From contig NZ_JAEKIW010000001.1 in NCBI RefSeq assembly GCF_016757965.1, positions 152,751 through 216,750 on the forward strand: a stretch of 64,000 bases of DNA, read 5' to 3'. Below the pieces are notes generated by a model that made no database searches, was not told the DNA's origin, and was given only the letters and a program-made list of their open reading frames with translations. Shown here piece after piece: positions 8,283-16,249 of the stretch. A program made the position numbers and the translations under genes. This DNA is from Archaeoglobus neptunius (GTDB lineage: Archaea > Halobacteriota > Archaeoglobi > Archaeoglobales > Archaeoglobaceae). How positions within the stretch are numbered: position 1 is the first letter of the stretch; each line of letters starts with the position of its first letter.

Positions 8283-9572
8283 ATGAAAGTAAGAACAGTA
8301 TCCTGGGAAGGAAAAGACTGGATGGAAGTTAAAACAGGGTTCACAGACGTTCATTCGGCTAACTTTAAATCTGCTAGAAAGGCCTACTGGAAACTTCTTG
8401 TTGCTAATCAGGAGATAGAGGTGAAAAAGGGAAAACCGGTCATTATCGGGACAAAAGAAATTATACTTCCTCCAAAAACAGCAGTCTCTCCCCTGTCTAT
8501 AATGAGACATGCCCTCGGAGCCGTTTTCGATGTGTTTGGAGATAGACTGTACAAAATTGAGGAGGAAAAGAGAATCGTTTCTGCAGCATATCTTCCTGTG
8601 GAGGACGGTGTGATTGAAATCGGTGACGTGATAGGTGTTATTAAGGTATTCCCGATGAATGTAACCCCATCCGATTTTGTTGGGAGTATTGAAGAACCGG
8701 ATGTGAATATATCAATAAAGGAAGTAGAAGGGAATCTCGTTTACACGAGGAACGGAAAAATTGTGAGGGAAAGGAGGAAACTCAGAGAGTACTGGTACAG
8801 ACGGTGGAATGTGGCTGAGTGGTATCCGCTAATTGCCAGAGAAGATGTTGATGTTGTCAGGGGCAAGAGCGTATTGATAAGAGTTGAAAACGTTGAGCTT
8901 CCTGAAAACACAATCCCTGTCCCGCTATCAGTAATGAGACATGCTTTAGGAACCGTGGTTGACGTTGCTCATGCCGGAAAACCGAGAAAGGTGGAAGAAA
9001 GAAAGCTGATCACTCATGCCTTGTTTGTTCCAGCATTTAACGGCAGGATAGAGAAAGGCGATCTGGTTGGAGTTCTGAATGCCTACTACATATCAACGGG
9101 GGAGAGGGCGTCGAGAATGCTCCAGCATCTGATAAGGAGGGTTGAGGCCAAGCACGTCTTCTGGAAAAACGGGAGGATTGTCAGGGAAAAAATTGTCTTC
9201 TCCCCCTTCAGCTTCAAGAGAAGCAGCATAGGAAAATTTGAGCCCTTAATTGCCGCCGAAAGCAAGGAGCTTGAAGAAGGGGATGTGGAACTTATCAGGA
9301 TACTCGATCTTGAGCTACCTTCAGGAACAATCGTTCAGCCTTTAACAGCATTCAATCACGCTTTCGGCAGTGTCATTGACCTCGTTTCGTCCTCACCACC
9401 AAGGCTGGTTGAGGAGGATAGAAGTGTGTCTCACGCACTTGTGATGTCCGTGAAGGGTGGCAGGATAGAGAAGGGCGATCTCCTGGGTGCTGTGTCCGTT
9501 TACAACGTCTCTGTATTGAGAGAACCGGAGTTTTTCATCTCCCGGTATCGGGAAATGTTTGCAAGGCAATGA
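8283..9572 (+). CDS. DUF22-type protein with three tandem domains
   Basis: The 429-residue protein is built of three repeats of about 130-140 residues (roughly 1-130, 145-275, 290-425). Each repeat contains a match to PLSxMRHALGxVxDV (PLSIMRHALGAVFDV, PLSVMRHALGTVVDV, PLTAFNHAFGSVIDL) and later IExGDxxGV (IEIGDVIGV, IEKGDLVGV, IEKGDLLGA). From memory this matches the archaeal family DUF22, found in one to three copies, with no known function. There is no signal peptide or membrane segment. A TATA-like AAATTTTTTA sits about 26 bases before the ATG and no Shine-Dalgarno is present. The conserved His and Asp in each repeat could bind metal or ligand, which is speculation. Confidence 0.75.
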   Translation: MKVRTVSWEGKDWMEVKTGFTDVHSANFKSARKAYWKLLVANQEIEVKKGKPVIIGTKEIILPPKTAVSPLSIMRHALGAVFDVFGDRLYKIEEEKRIVSAAYLPVEDGVIEIGDVIGVIKVFPMNVTPSDFVGSIEEPDVNISIKEVEGNLVYTRNGKIVRERRKLREYWYRRWNVAEWYPLIAREDVDVVRGKSVLIRVENVELPENTIPVPLSVMRHALGTVVDVAHAGKPRKVEERKLITHALFVPAFNGRIEKGDLVGVLNAYYISTGERASRMLQHLIRRVEAKHVFWKNGRIVREKIVFSPFSFKRSSIGKFEPLIAAESKELEEGDVELIRILDLELPSGTIVQPLTAFNHAFGSVIDLVSSSPPRLVEEDRSVSHALVMSVKGGRIEKGDLLGAVSVYNVSVLREPEFFISRYREMFARQ

Positions 9573-9599
9573 ATTTAACTACCCAGCAAAATTTGTACC

Positions 9600-10733
9600 A
9601 TGGACTGGATGGAAAGAGAAAAGAGATGCATACTGCAAACCTACACAAGACTGCCGGTGGTGTTTGAAAGAGGAGACGGGTGCTATGTTTACGATGTGAA
9701 CGGCAGAAAATATCTCGATCTTGTTGCAGGGATAGCAGTGGTGGCGTTAGGCCATTCAAATAAGCATCTCACAGACAGGGTGAAGGAGCAGCTTGAAAAA
9801 CTTGTACACATCTCAAATCTCTACTATACAGTCCCGCAGATAGAGCTTGCAGAAAAGCTGAAAGAGATTACCGGCATGGACAGATTCTTTTTCTGCAACA
9901 GTGGAACAGAGGCTGTTGAAGCCGCCCTTAAATTTGCAAGAAAGGCGACCGGCCGCAAGAAATTCATCTCATTTACAAACGATTTTCACGGCAGAACGAT
10001 GGGGGCGCTGTCGGTCACATACAAAGAGAGGTTCAGAAAACCATTCATGCCTCTTGTAGAGCCGGTAGAGTTCGTGGAGTTCAACAATGCAGACGATCTC
10101 GAAAAAAAGGTGGACGAAAACACCGCAGCAGTGGTACTTGAGCTTGTTCAGGGTGAGGCCGGAGTTCATCCAGCGGACAGGGAGTTCATTAAAGCACTAT
10201 CCGAACTCAGAGAGGAGTACGGCTTTCTGATAGTTGTGGATGAGGTTCAAACTGGTTTTGGAAGAACGGGAAGGTGGTTTGCCAGAGACCACTACGCACT
10301 GTCGCCGGATATTATGACCATGGCAAAAGCAATGGGTAACGGCTTTCCAATTGGCTGCTGTGCCGTCACAGATGAGGTTGCCAGTAAAATCGAAGCTGGC
10401 GATCATGGATCAACCTTCGGTGGAAACCCTCTGTCATGTGTTGCAGCTCTGGCAACGATTGAGTACATTGAGATGGAACGTCTTATCGAGAACTCAGACA
10501 AAATGGGCAGATACTTTGCTGACAGACTGGCCGAGAGTTTTGAGAATGTCAGGGGATTGGGACTGATGATAGGCTTTGATGTGGATGATGCACCATCGTT
10601 CGTTAAAAACTGTCTTGAGAACGGTGTTATTGTGAACAACACGTCGGAAAAGACCATCCGACTCGTTCCACCTCTGATAATCTCCAAGGAGGATATCGAT
10701 GCAGCCGTTGAGGTTATGCAGAGAATATCATAA
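9600..10733 (+). CDS. argD: Acetylornithine/class III aminotransferase (ArgD-like)
   Basis: This is a 377-residue PLP-dependent class III aminotransferase, most like acetylornithine (or LysW-aminoadipate semialdehyde-type) aminotransferases of arginine and lysine synthesis. Key residues are NSGTEAVEAALKFARK (100-115, phosphate loop), NDFHGRTMGAL (127-137), VVDEVQTGFGRTG (212-224, with Asp214 and Gln217), the PLP lysine Lys243 in TMAKAMGNGFP and GSTFGGNPLSC near 268. The length is typical. ATG 9600 is about 25 bases after a TATA-like AATTTAAC and has no Shine-Dalgarno, consistent with a leaderless transcript. No other arginine genes are adjacent. The stop codon lies 2 bases from the 3' end of the convergent 5S rRNA gene. 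Confidence 0.87.
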   Translation: MDWMEREKRCILQTYTRLPVVFERGDGCYVYDVNGRKYLDLVAGIAVVALGHSNKHLTDRVKEQLEKLVHISNLYYTVPQIELAEKLKEITGMDRFFFCNSGTEAVEAALKFARKATGRKKFISFTNDFHGRTMGALSVTYKERFRKPFMPLVEPVEFVEFNNADDLEKKVDENTAAVVLELVQGEAGVHPADREFIKALSELREEYGFLIVVDEVQTGFGRTGRWFARDHYALSPDIMTMAKAMGNGFPIGCCAVTDEVASKIEAGDHGSTFGGNPLSCVAALATIEYIEMERLIENSDKMGRYFADRLAESFENVRGLGLMIGFDVDDAPSFVKNCLENGVIVNNTSEKTIRLVPPLIISKEDIDAAVEVMQRIS

Positions 10734-10735
10734 AA

Positions 10736-10855
10736 GCCGACGGTTCCCGCAATTCCCGTGCCCTCTCGGAACACAGTACTATGCGGGACGGAACGGGGCT
10801 TAACTTCCGGGTTCGGAATGAGTCCGGGTGTTTCCCCCGCCCTATGACCGTCGGC
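10736..10855 (-). rRNA. 5S ribosomal RNA
   Basis: The 120-base minus-strand sequence begins GCCGACGGTCATAGGGCGGG and its ends pair perfectly (GCCGACGGT with ACCGTCGGC), forming helix I. Loop regions include GGAAACACCCGGACTC and CCGAACCCGGAAGTTAAGCC, both typical of 5S rRNA. It stands alone, without 16S, 23S or tRNA genes nearby, as in Archaeoglobus where 5S is unlinked from the large rRNA genes. Four Ts follow the 3' end at once, which fits termination. Confidence 0.96.
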
Positions 10856-10877
10856 AAAAACCCTTTACCCTCTGTGC

Positions 10878-10886
10878 TATTTAAGG
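10878..10886 (-). promoter_or_regulatory. TATA box of the 5S rRNA gene
   Basis: On the minus strand CCCTTAAATAGC lies about 27 bases before the 5' end of the 5S gene, the expected archaeal TATA spacing. It overlaps the stop codon of the membrane-protein gene at 10881, which is transcribed in the same direction. Confidence 0.6.
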
Positions 10887-11363
10887 GTTTTGGTTGCCGA
10901 GAATCCTTTCTTCTATGCTAATTTTTCTTGTGAATTTTTCTCTTACGTCAGGACGCATCAGGTACCAGATAACCACAAGATTCAGGGCGATGTCAACAAT
11001 TGCCATCGGCTGGATGAATGCAAGAAATATGCTGTATATCACATTGAAACCTGATATGAGTACAGTTAAAACTCTGCCCCACTCTCTCAGCGTAAAAAGG
11101 CCGAATCCTGCCGTGATGTAAATGGCCCCCATGACAATTGCAATATAGGAGGCGGTTTCGTACAGTTTCAGCATCATGTCTTCCGACATTCCTGTCTGTA
11201 AACCGGTAACATTTGCTGACTCGTTTAGAAATTTACTGTACTCCTGAACAAAAGTCGGAAACGCGGTGTCCATCGAAGCGACGAGGGAGACTCCTGCAAT
11301 AAACAGAACAGATCCACCGACTAATAAAAGAAGAGAGAGTACAGTCACACCCAGAGGACGCAT
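10881..11363 (-). CDS. Small polytopic membrane protein
   Basis: The 160-residue protein has about four hydrophobic segments (roughly 5-30, 70-90, 95-118 and 118-137), with an outside-facing loop between the first two that contains an N-x-S/T site. The C-terminus is charged. Its layout is like the DUF2127-type small membrane proteins of archaea, but I recognise no specific family. A TATA-like TTAAATTAAG is centred about 23 bases before the ATG, consistent with a leaderless message divergent from tbp. The stop codon overlaps the promoter of the 5S gene. Function unknown. Confidence 0.65.
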   Translation of the reverse strand: MRPLGVTVLSLLLLVGGSVLFIAGVSLVASMDTAFPTFVQEYSKFLNESANVTGLQTGMSEDMMLKLYETASYIAIVMGAIYITAGFGLFTLREWGRVLTVLISGFNVIYSIFLAFIQPMAIVDIALNLVVIWYLMRPDVREKFTRKISIEERILGNQNP

Positions 11364-11410
11364 GATGACACTATCCCCCTTAATTTAAGAATTTTTTGAA
11401 GTTGGCAAAG

Positions 11411-11430
11411 GTATTTATAGGGTATATAAG
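11411..11430 (+). promoter_or_regulatory. Double TATA-like promoter of tbp
   Basis: GTATTTATAG followed directly by GGTATATAAG provides two overlapping TATA-like boxes. From the first box the transcript would start near 11441 and include the Shine-Dalgarno-like GGTGGTG just before the ATG; from the second it would be leaderless. Because the product is the factor that binds TATA boxes, self-regulation is conceivable but not shown. Confidence 0.5.
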
Positions 11431-11450
11431 TCTTTAAAAATGGTGGTGTT

Positions 11451-12002
11451 ATGCAGGATTACAAGATAAAAATTGAAAATGTTGTTGCATCAACCCAGAT
11501 CGGCGAAAATATCGATCTAAATAAGATTTCAAGGGAAATAAAGGACTCAGAATATAAACCAAAGCAGTTTCCCGGACTGGTGCTGAGAACAAAGGAACCA
11601 AAGGCTGCAGCTCTTGTTTTCAGAAGCGGCAAGGTTGTCTGCACCGGTTCGAAAAGTGTTGAGGATGCAAGAAGAGCCGTAAAGCAGATTGTGAAAATGT
11701 TGAGAGAGATAGACATACCTGTAATTGACGAACCCGATGTCAAAGTGCAGAATATAGTTGCTTCCGCAGATCTCGGAGTGGATCTCAATTTGAATGCAAT
11801 AGCCATCGGTCTGGGGCTTGAGAACATTGAGTACGAGCCAGAACAATTTCCTGGACTTGTATACAGACTGGACAATCCAAGAGTTGTGGTCCTGATCTTC
11901 GGTTCGGGAAAGATGGTTGTAACTGGTGGAAAAAGTCCCGACGATGCAAGGAGGGCGGTTGAAAGAATTTCCGAGGAGTTGAGAACTTTAGGGCTGATGT
12001 AA
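11451..12002 (+). CDS. tbp: TATA-box-binding protein (TBP)
   Basis: The general transcription factor binds the TATA box and recruits TFB and RNA polymerase. The 183-residue protein is made of two direct repeats of about 90 residues. Each has a conserved core: [11 protein letters not shown] and [15 protein letters not shown] followed by [15 protein letters not shown] in repeat 1, and [22 protein letters not shown] and [15 protein letters not shown] in repeat 2. The acidic C-terminal tail of some archaeal TBPs is absent. ATG 11451 follows GGTGGTGTT. The next gene begins 1 base after the stop codon, so tbp, the HAD phosphatase and the gene at 12803 probably form one operon. Confidence 0.98.
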   Translation: MQDYKIKIENVVASTQIGENIDLNKISREIKDSEYKPKQFPGLVLRTKEPKAAALVFRSGKVVCTGSKSVEDARRAVKQIVKMLREIDIPVIDEPDVKVQNIVASADLGVDLNLNAIAIGLGLENIEYEPEQFPGLVYRLDNPRVVVLIFGSGKMVVTGGKSPDDARRAVERISEELRTLGLM

Positions 12003-12003
12003 T

Positions 12004-12798
12004 ATGCATCCCTTGCTGGAGAAGGAGGGTTTTATCGTCGATATAGATGGTGTTGTGGGTAAAAGCAAAACTCCGATAGTAGAGGGTGTCAAAGCAGTAA
12101 AGAGGCTAAAGGAAATGGGGAAGAAGATAATATTCGTCTCGAACAACTCAACGAGGAGCAGAAGGATACTGCTTGACAGGCTCAAATCGTTTGGCCTTGA
12201 TGTTACTGAGGATGAGATTCTCGTAGCCACTTACGCCACAGCAAGATTCATCTCCAAAGAAAGACCCGGAGCAAAGGTTTTTACAACCGGCGAGAAAGGG
12301 TTGATGGAAGAACTTGAACTTGCCGGATTGAAGCTCGTGGACTACGATGTGGCCGAGTACCTCGTAGTCGGATCGAACAGGGGAATAAATTTCGACCTGA
12401 TGACGAAGGCTCTGAGAGCCTGTCTCAGGGGTATAAGGTATGTCGCCACGAACCCGGACAGAGTTTTTCCATCCGAAGATGGGCCCATTCCCGGAACGGG
12501 GATGATTATCGGTGCTCTATACTGGATGACAGGCAGAGAGCCTGATGTGATTGTTGGCAAACCGTCCAAGGTTATAATGGAGGAAGCTCTGAATACACTC
12601 GGCCTGAAATCCGAGGATGTTGCGGTCGTTGGAGATCAAATTGATGTAGATGTCGCTGCGGGTAAAGCAATTGGGGCCGAAACACTGCTCGTTTTAACCG
12701 GTGTAACAACAAAAGAAAACCTGCAGAAAATGATCAACAGACATGGACTCAGACCTGACTACGTTCTTGATTCCCTCTACAGCATATTCGAAGGGTGA
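12004..12798 (+). CDS. HAD-superfamily subfamily IIA (NagD-like) phosphatase
   Basis: The 264-residue HAD-IIA hydrolase dephosphorylates small phosphorylated metabolites. The nucleophile motif is VDIDGVV (Asp13, Asp15), motif II FVSNNSTRSR near 40, motif III lysine in VGKPSKVIMEEAL near 185, and motif IV GDQIDVDVAAG near 208. Archaeal relatives include p-nitrophenyl phosphatases and phosphoglycolate/glycerol phosphatase-type enzymes; the natural substrate is uncertain. It begins 1 base after the tbp stop codon and ends 4 bases before the next ORF, so it is probably co-transcribed with both. Confidence 0.87.
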   Translation: MHPLLEKEGFIVDIDGVVGKSKTPIVEGVKAVKRLKEMGKKIIFVSNNSTRSRRILLDRLKSFGLDVTEDEILVATYATARFISKERPGAKVFTTGEKGLMEELELAGLKLVDYDVAEYLVVGSNRGINFDLMTKALRACLRGIRYVATNPDRVFPSEDGPIPGTGMIIGALYWMTGREPDVIVGKPSKVIMEEALNTLGLKSEDVAVVGDQIDVDVAAGKAIGAETLLVLTGVTTKENLQKMINRHGLRPDYVLDSLYSIFEG

Positions 12799-12802
12799 TT
12801 TT

Positions 12803-13447
12803 ATGGATACAGCGAATGATTATCGAATACTGCTTGCAGAGAAGGGAGTGGAAGAGCTGTTAAGAGTGTCCCAGTCTCTACAGGTACAGGGGAGAAAGAA
12901 GTTTATTGAGGCCGTAAAATCCATGGCTTCGGAAGTACAGAATGTCAAGTATTGCTACCTCTCCCCTCCAGAGATCGCAGAACTTGAAAATTTTCAAAAT
13001 CTCGTGAATACGGCTGAATCGCTGAGGGGAATGCTCCCGGATGACAGGGAGTACAGCACGATTACAGCAGATTACTGGCTCGAATACATCAAAAACCTTC
13101 CGGAACTCATGCAGAGGGGTGAAATAAGCAGAGCGTATGAGGCCATAAGGTACTTTGCAGGTGAAATTACTTCAAGAACCGACCTAGATAGTTTATGGCT
13201 CTGCATTTTCGACTGTGGAGTCAGATTGGAGGTTGTGACTAACAGTGACGAATACAGGCAGGGTAGGAAGGCAGTGGTTGCCTACCTCCCGCCAAGAAAA
13301 TTCGGAAAAGTCGTTAGCAGAGGGATGTTTGTTCTGCAGCATGACAGAATTGCAAAAAAAGGGGAACTCACAATAGACGATATAAGGAGCATTGCCAAGA
13401 TGCTCGGTGAGGTCGAGGCTCTTTTGATCAATCTTCTGGAGAAGTAA
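12803..13447 (+). CDS. Uncharacterised protein with possible tRNA-binding-like OB segment
   Basis: I do not recognise this 214-residue protein with certainty. The N-terminal half (1-110) is helical. The C-terminal part runs CGVRLEVVTNSDEYRQG, then AVVAYLPPRKFGKVVSRGMF near 155-174, recalling the MetRS-beta/Trbp111/EMAPII tRNA-binding OB fold, where the equivalent is a VVANLKPxKxxGxxSxGM pattern. It ends in a helix, IRSIAKMLGEVEALLINLL. The start is ATG 12803 after GGGTGATTTT; an upstream in-frame ATG at 12743 would read far into the HAD gene. It follows tbp and the phosphatase and converges on cdhE with a 12-base gap. Confidence 0.6.
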   Translation: MDTANDYRILLAEKGVEELLRVSQSLQVQGRKKFIEAVKSMASEVQNVKYCYLSPPEIAELENFQNLVNTAESLRGMLPDDREYSTITADYWLEYIKNLPELMQRGEISRAYEAIRYFAGEITSRTDLDSLWLCIFDCGVRLEVVTNSDEYRQGRKAVVAYLPPRKFGKVVSRGMFVLQHDRIAKKGELTIDDIRSIAKMLGEVEALLINLLEK

Positions 13448-13459
13448 AAAATAGAATCA

Positions 13460-14869
13460 CTACTTGGGTGGCCAGTTCTTCTCAAGCCACCCTTTAATTC
13501 TTCCCGAATCCATTGGTCCAACCAGCACGTTCCATCCGGTCTCATCCTCAATAGCTCCCTGCAATCTTGCTGCAAGTCCCGGAATTATCAGGTATTTGTG
13601 ATTGACTTTATCGGCAATTCCTGTCTCCTCCATGAGCTCTTTAACTTTAGAGGCGGTGAACTGCCCGCCTGCAACGCTGACTTCGACACCCAGACCTTCC
13701 GTGTTCAGAACGAGCAGCCATCCCTTAATTCCACCGCTGGTCAGGTCGCTTTCGACGGTGTAGTAGGTCAGAGCAAAGTTCGTTGTTATGAACACCGGAT
13801 CATCAGGTGTCGGATCGTTGATCGGCTTGAGTCCGGGCTCAACCTGAACGGGTGTTCTCGGATCTGTGTAGATGTTGAACCTGAGTGTTATCGTTGGCAT
13901 GACAACGTGCTGATCCAGGCTCCTGAAAATCATTATGTCTCCGTACTTTACGATGAACATGCTTGCAATTACAGCCTCCCAGTATGCTTTACTTACGTCA
14001 TCACCGTCAATCAACCAGGCAGCTATCGGAGTAACCATTATGGGATAGGCAACATCCTTGTCCTGACCGGCAATGGCAGTTTTTCGGAGCTGGATGACCC
14101 TTTCAAACGTCCCCTTCAATCCCTCTCCGAGAGGTTCTGTTACGGGATCGAGGACAATATCGGTAACACCTGCCTGTTTGAAGGTCACAGCCATACTCTT
14201 GAGCACATCAAGATCCTTGGACCTAAGAGTTACGGGAACCCTGTAGTCAAGGGCAAGCTTCAGAAATTCTTTCCAGTTCCCTTCTGTAGCTGCGTACATC
14301 AGGGGTCTTTGATCTGCAATCTCTTCCAGGGCCGCTTTCATGCACTCCGGATCGAGTGCTACGAGGATCAGCGGCTTTCCATAGCTGGCAACCTTCTTAA
14401 CAACTTCCCTGTATCTCTTGGGGTCGTTGGATGTGCATCTTACCGCAATACCGTCCAGGGTTAGAAAGTTGCCCACATAGAATTTTTTGTAGCTGACAAC
14501 TCTGTCGCATCTCTCCTCAATTGCCTTATCATCCATCGTATCCCATACATCGTAGAAAAAGGCCGTCGGATTGAAGAACGTGAGCTCGTGTCTGTGGAGG
14601 ACTTCTTCACCACCTATTTTAACAGCATTATCTCCCACTCCAATCGTTACCTCCGCTACCTCAGTAGCTGTTAGCTCAAGGAGCTCTTCGAGTTTCTTTT
14701 TCACCTTTGGATCCTTCTCGGCCTCCTCAACCAGTGGTTTGCAGTCCATCACAGACACTGACCTGTCGATTACGTGAGCCGCAAAGCTCATGCAGGTGTC
14801 AAATCCACACTCTCCACAGTTTGTTCTTGGAAGATAGTTGTACACTTCGAGCGGGCTTTTTATCTTCAT
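13460..14869 (-). CDS. cdhE: CODH/ACS corrinoid Fe-S protein large (gamma) subunit CdhE
   Basis: With CdhD this forms the corrinoid iron-sulfur protein that carries the methyl group between tetrahydromethanopterin and the A-cluster of CdhC. Residues 1-45 hold the [4Fe-4S] domain with TNCGECGFDTC (Cys18, 21, 26) and a further cysteine near 43. A TIM-barrel methyltransferase-like domain follows, and the C-terminal cobamide-binding domain contains GIKGWLLVLNTEGLGVEVSV. At 469 residues the length is normal. ATG 14869 is chosen because GGAGGTG lies 6 bases upstream; GTG 14872 is less likely. It is the last gene of the overlapping cdhC-cooC-cdhD-cdhE operon. Confidence 0.95.
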   Translation of the reverse strand: MKIKSPLEVYNYLPRTNCGECGFDTCMSFAAHVIDRSVSVMDCKPLVEEAEKDPKVKKKLEELLELTATEVAEVTIGVGDNAVKIGGEEVLHRHELTFFNPTAFFYDVWDTMDDKAIEERCDRVVSYKKFYVGNFLTLDGIAVRCTSNDPKRYREVVKKVASYGKPLILVALDPECMKAALEEIADQRPLMYAATEGNWKEFLKLALDYRVPVTLRSKDLDVLKSMAVTFKQAGVTDIVLDPVTEPLGEGLKGTFERVIQLRKTAIAGQDKDVAYPIMVTPIAAWLIDGDDVSKAYWEAVIASMFIVKYGDIMIFRSLDQHVVMPTITLRFNIYTDPRTPVQVEPGLKPINDPTPDDPVFITTNFALTYYTVESDLTSGGIKGWLLVLNTEGLGVEVSVAGGQFTASKVKELMEETGIADKVNHKYLIIPGLAARLQGAIEDETGWNVLVGPMDSGRIKGWLEKNWPPK

Positions 14870-14872
14870 CAC

Positions 14873-16249
14873 TCACACCTCCATGAAAATCCATTCGCCC
14901 GGATCAGACACACCACCGCTAACCTTCCCGCCAAGGGTGTTGAAGACTTCTTTCAGCACGGCGACAGCAATCGGGTGCATCATCATGAATAGGTCCACAC
15001 CGGCCAGTGAGAGTGTTAGACCTGTGATTATTTCCCAGATTGGGCCTCTCAGCTCTCTGGGTCCCCATGGTGTGTCATCCTCAATCGGGGAGTCTATCAT
15101 CCATGCTTCTCTCGCTCCCCAGGCATTCGTCGTACCGCTTGATATCGGGAAGTTCAGGTCGGTGTCGCCCTTAAGACCGCTTATCCTTATTCTCTCCATG
15201 TTTGTAAAAGCATAGTCAAGTCCGTAACCAAGAGCTGCGGTTGTTGGGTCCATAACGATGCTGTCCCTCGGCACCTCAACCCTCTTCAGCAAATACCTGT
15301 TTAGCGTTTTCTGGTTGTTTATATCCATCTGAGTCCAGCTCAGAACCACATGCCCGTACTTCTTCGCTGCATTTGCTATTCTCTCCCAGTCCATGTCAAG
15401 GGTGGCCGATGCCAGCAGTATTCTCTCTCCCTCTGCAACCTCTGCAGCCTTTTCGAGCACTTCTGGATCCTTTTCCTTGTTTCCGCTGCCACCCACAATT
15501 ATCGGACATTTGACTGCCTGAAGAACGTCTTCAAGAACCTTAACGGCCTCGCTTGCCGGAGTATCGTCGAGAAGCGGGTCAGTACTGATCAGATGAAGTG
15601 TCACAAGATCGGCACCAAACTTCTTCACACACTTTTTGGCCCACTCTGCAGGATCATCAAGAACGTCATCGTAGTGCATCCTCACGGCTTTTGCCAGCAT
15701 TGGTCTTCTGTCGAAAACGTCAATAGCTATGGCCGGGAGGTGTGGCTGCGGAGCATCGAAAGTGTAGAAAGCCAGACTCTTCTCTCCACCAAGGGTTATT
15801 GTGTACTCTCTGCTCCCACCGTCTGCCTTTGTTGCTCCAAGCACAACCTCCTCGATTGCACCGGGATATTCCTCTTTGTAAGGTTCGAATTTAGCTTTGA
15901 TAAGTTCCTCAGGTATTTTAACCTCCTCAACAGCGGGAACTTCCGCTGTCGGAGCAGCTGGAGCTGCTGGCATTGCTGGCTGAGCTGCGAAAGGTGTCGG
16001 GATGCCGAGAGCAGCCGAAAGTCGCTGCAAGTATCCCAGCGCCATATTTGCGTGATACAGGAAATTCCCGAATTCAGAAAGCATTGAGTAAAGTGGAGCG
16101 ATTGCAGATAGATCTATCCCAGCTCCACCTTCAAACTCAATTTCGAGGTCTCCCTCAATTTTTACACCCTCTATCTCTTCAACATTGTACTTTTTGAGCA
16201 GCTCCAAAAACTCCTCAAGCGTGAATTTTTTCGTTGCCAAACCAATCAC
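14873..16249 (-). CDS. cdhD: CODH/ACS corrinoid Fe-S protein small (delta) subunit CdhD
   Basis: This is the small subunit of the corrinoid Fe-S protein of the acetyl-CoA decarbonylase/synthase complex. A 110-residue N-terminal extension typical of archaeal CdhD includes an Ala/Pro-rich linker (about 95-112) before the TIM-barrel domain (PHLPAIAIDVFDRRP, VVLSWTQMDINNQKTLNRYL, SIVMDPTTAALGYGLDYAF). Its GTG codon at 16249 overlaps the cooC stop (GGTGA); TTG 16240, 4 bases after GGTGAT, is an alternative start. The stop codon is 3 bases from the cdhE ATG. At 458 residues the length is usual for archaea. The assignment is firm; the start is not. Confidence 0.94.
   Translation of the reverse strand: MIGLATKKFTLEEFLELLKKYNVEEIEGVKIEGDLEIEFEGGAGIDLSAIAPLYSMLSEFGNFLYHANMALGYLQRLSAALGIPTPFAAQPAMPAAPAAPTAEVPAVEEVKIPEELIKAKFEPYKEEYPGAIEEVVLGATKADGGSREYTITLGGEKSLAFYTFDAPQPHLPAIAIDVFDRRPMLAKAVRMHYDDVLDDPAEWAKKCVKKFGADLVTLHLISTDPLLDDTPASEAVKVLEDVLQAVKCPIIVGGSGNKEKDPEVLEKAAEVAEGERILLASATLDMDWERIANAAKKYGHVVLSWTQMDINNQKTLNRYLLKRVEVPRDSIVMDPTTAALGYGLDYAFTNMERIRISGLKGDTDLNFPISSGTTNAWGAREAWMIDSPIEDDTPWGPRELRGPIWEIITGLTLSLAGVDLFMMMHPIAVAVLKEVFNTLGGKVSGGVSDPGEWIFMEV

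Noticed and set aside
13598..14464. 288-codon plus-strand open frame
   Set aside because: It is antisense to cdhE, whose product is unmistakable; the frame is cysteine- and asparagine-rich without known motifs.
15350..16087. 245-codon plus-strand open frame with many cysteines
   Set aside because: It is antisense to cdhD; the cysteines come from reverse reading of Ala/Gly codons, not from a metal-binding protein.
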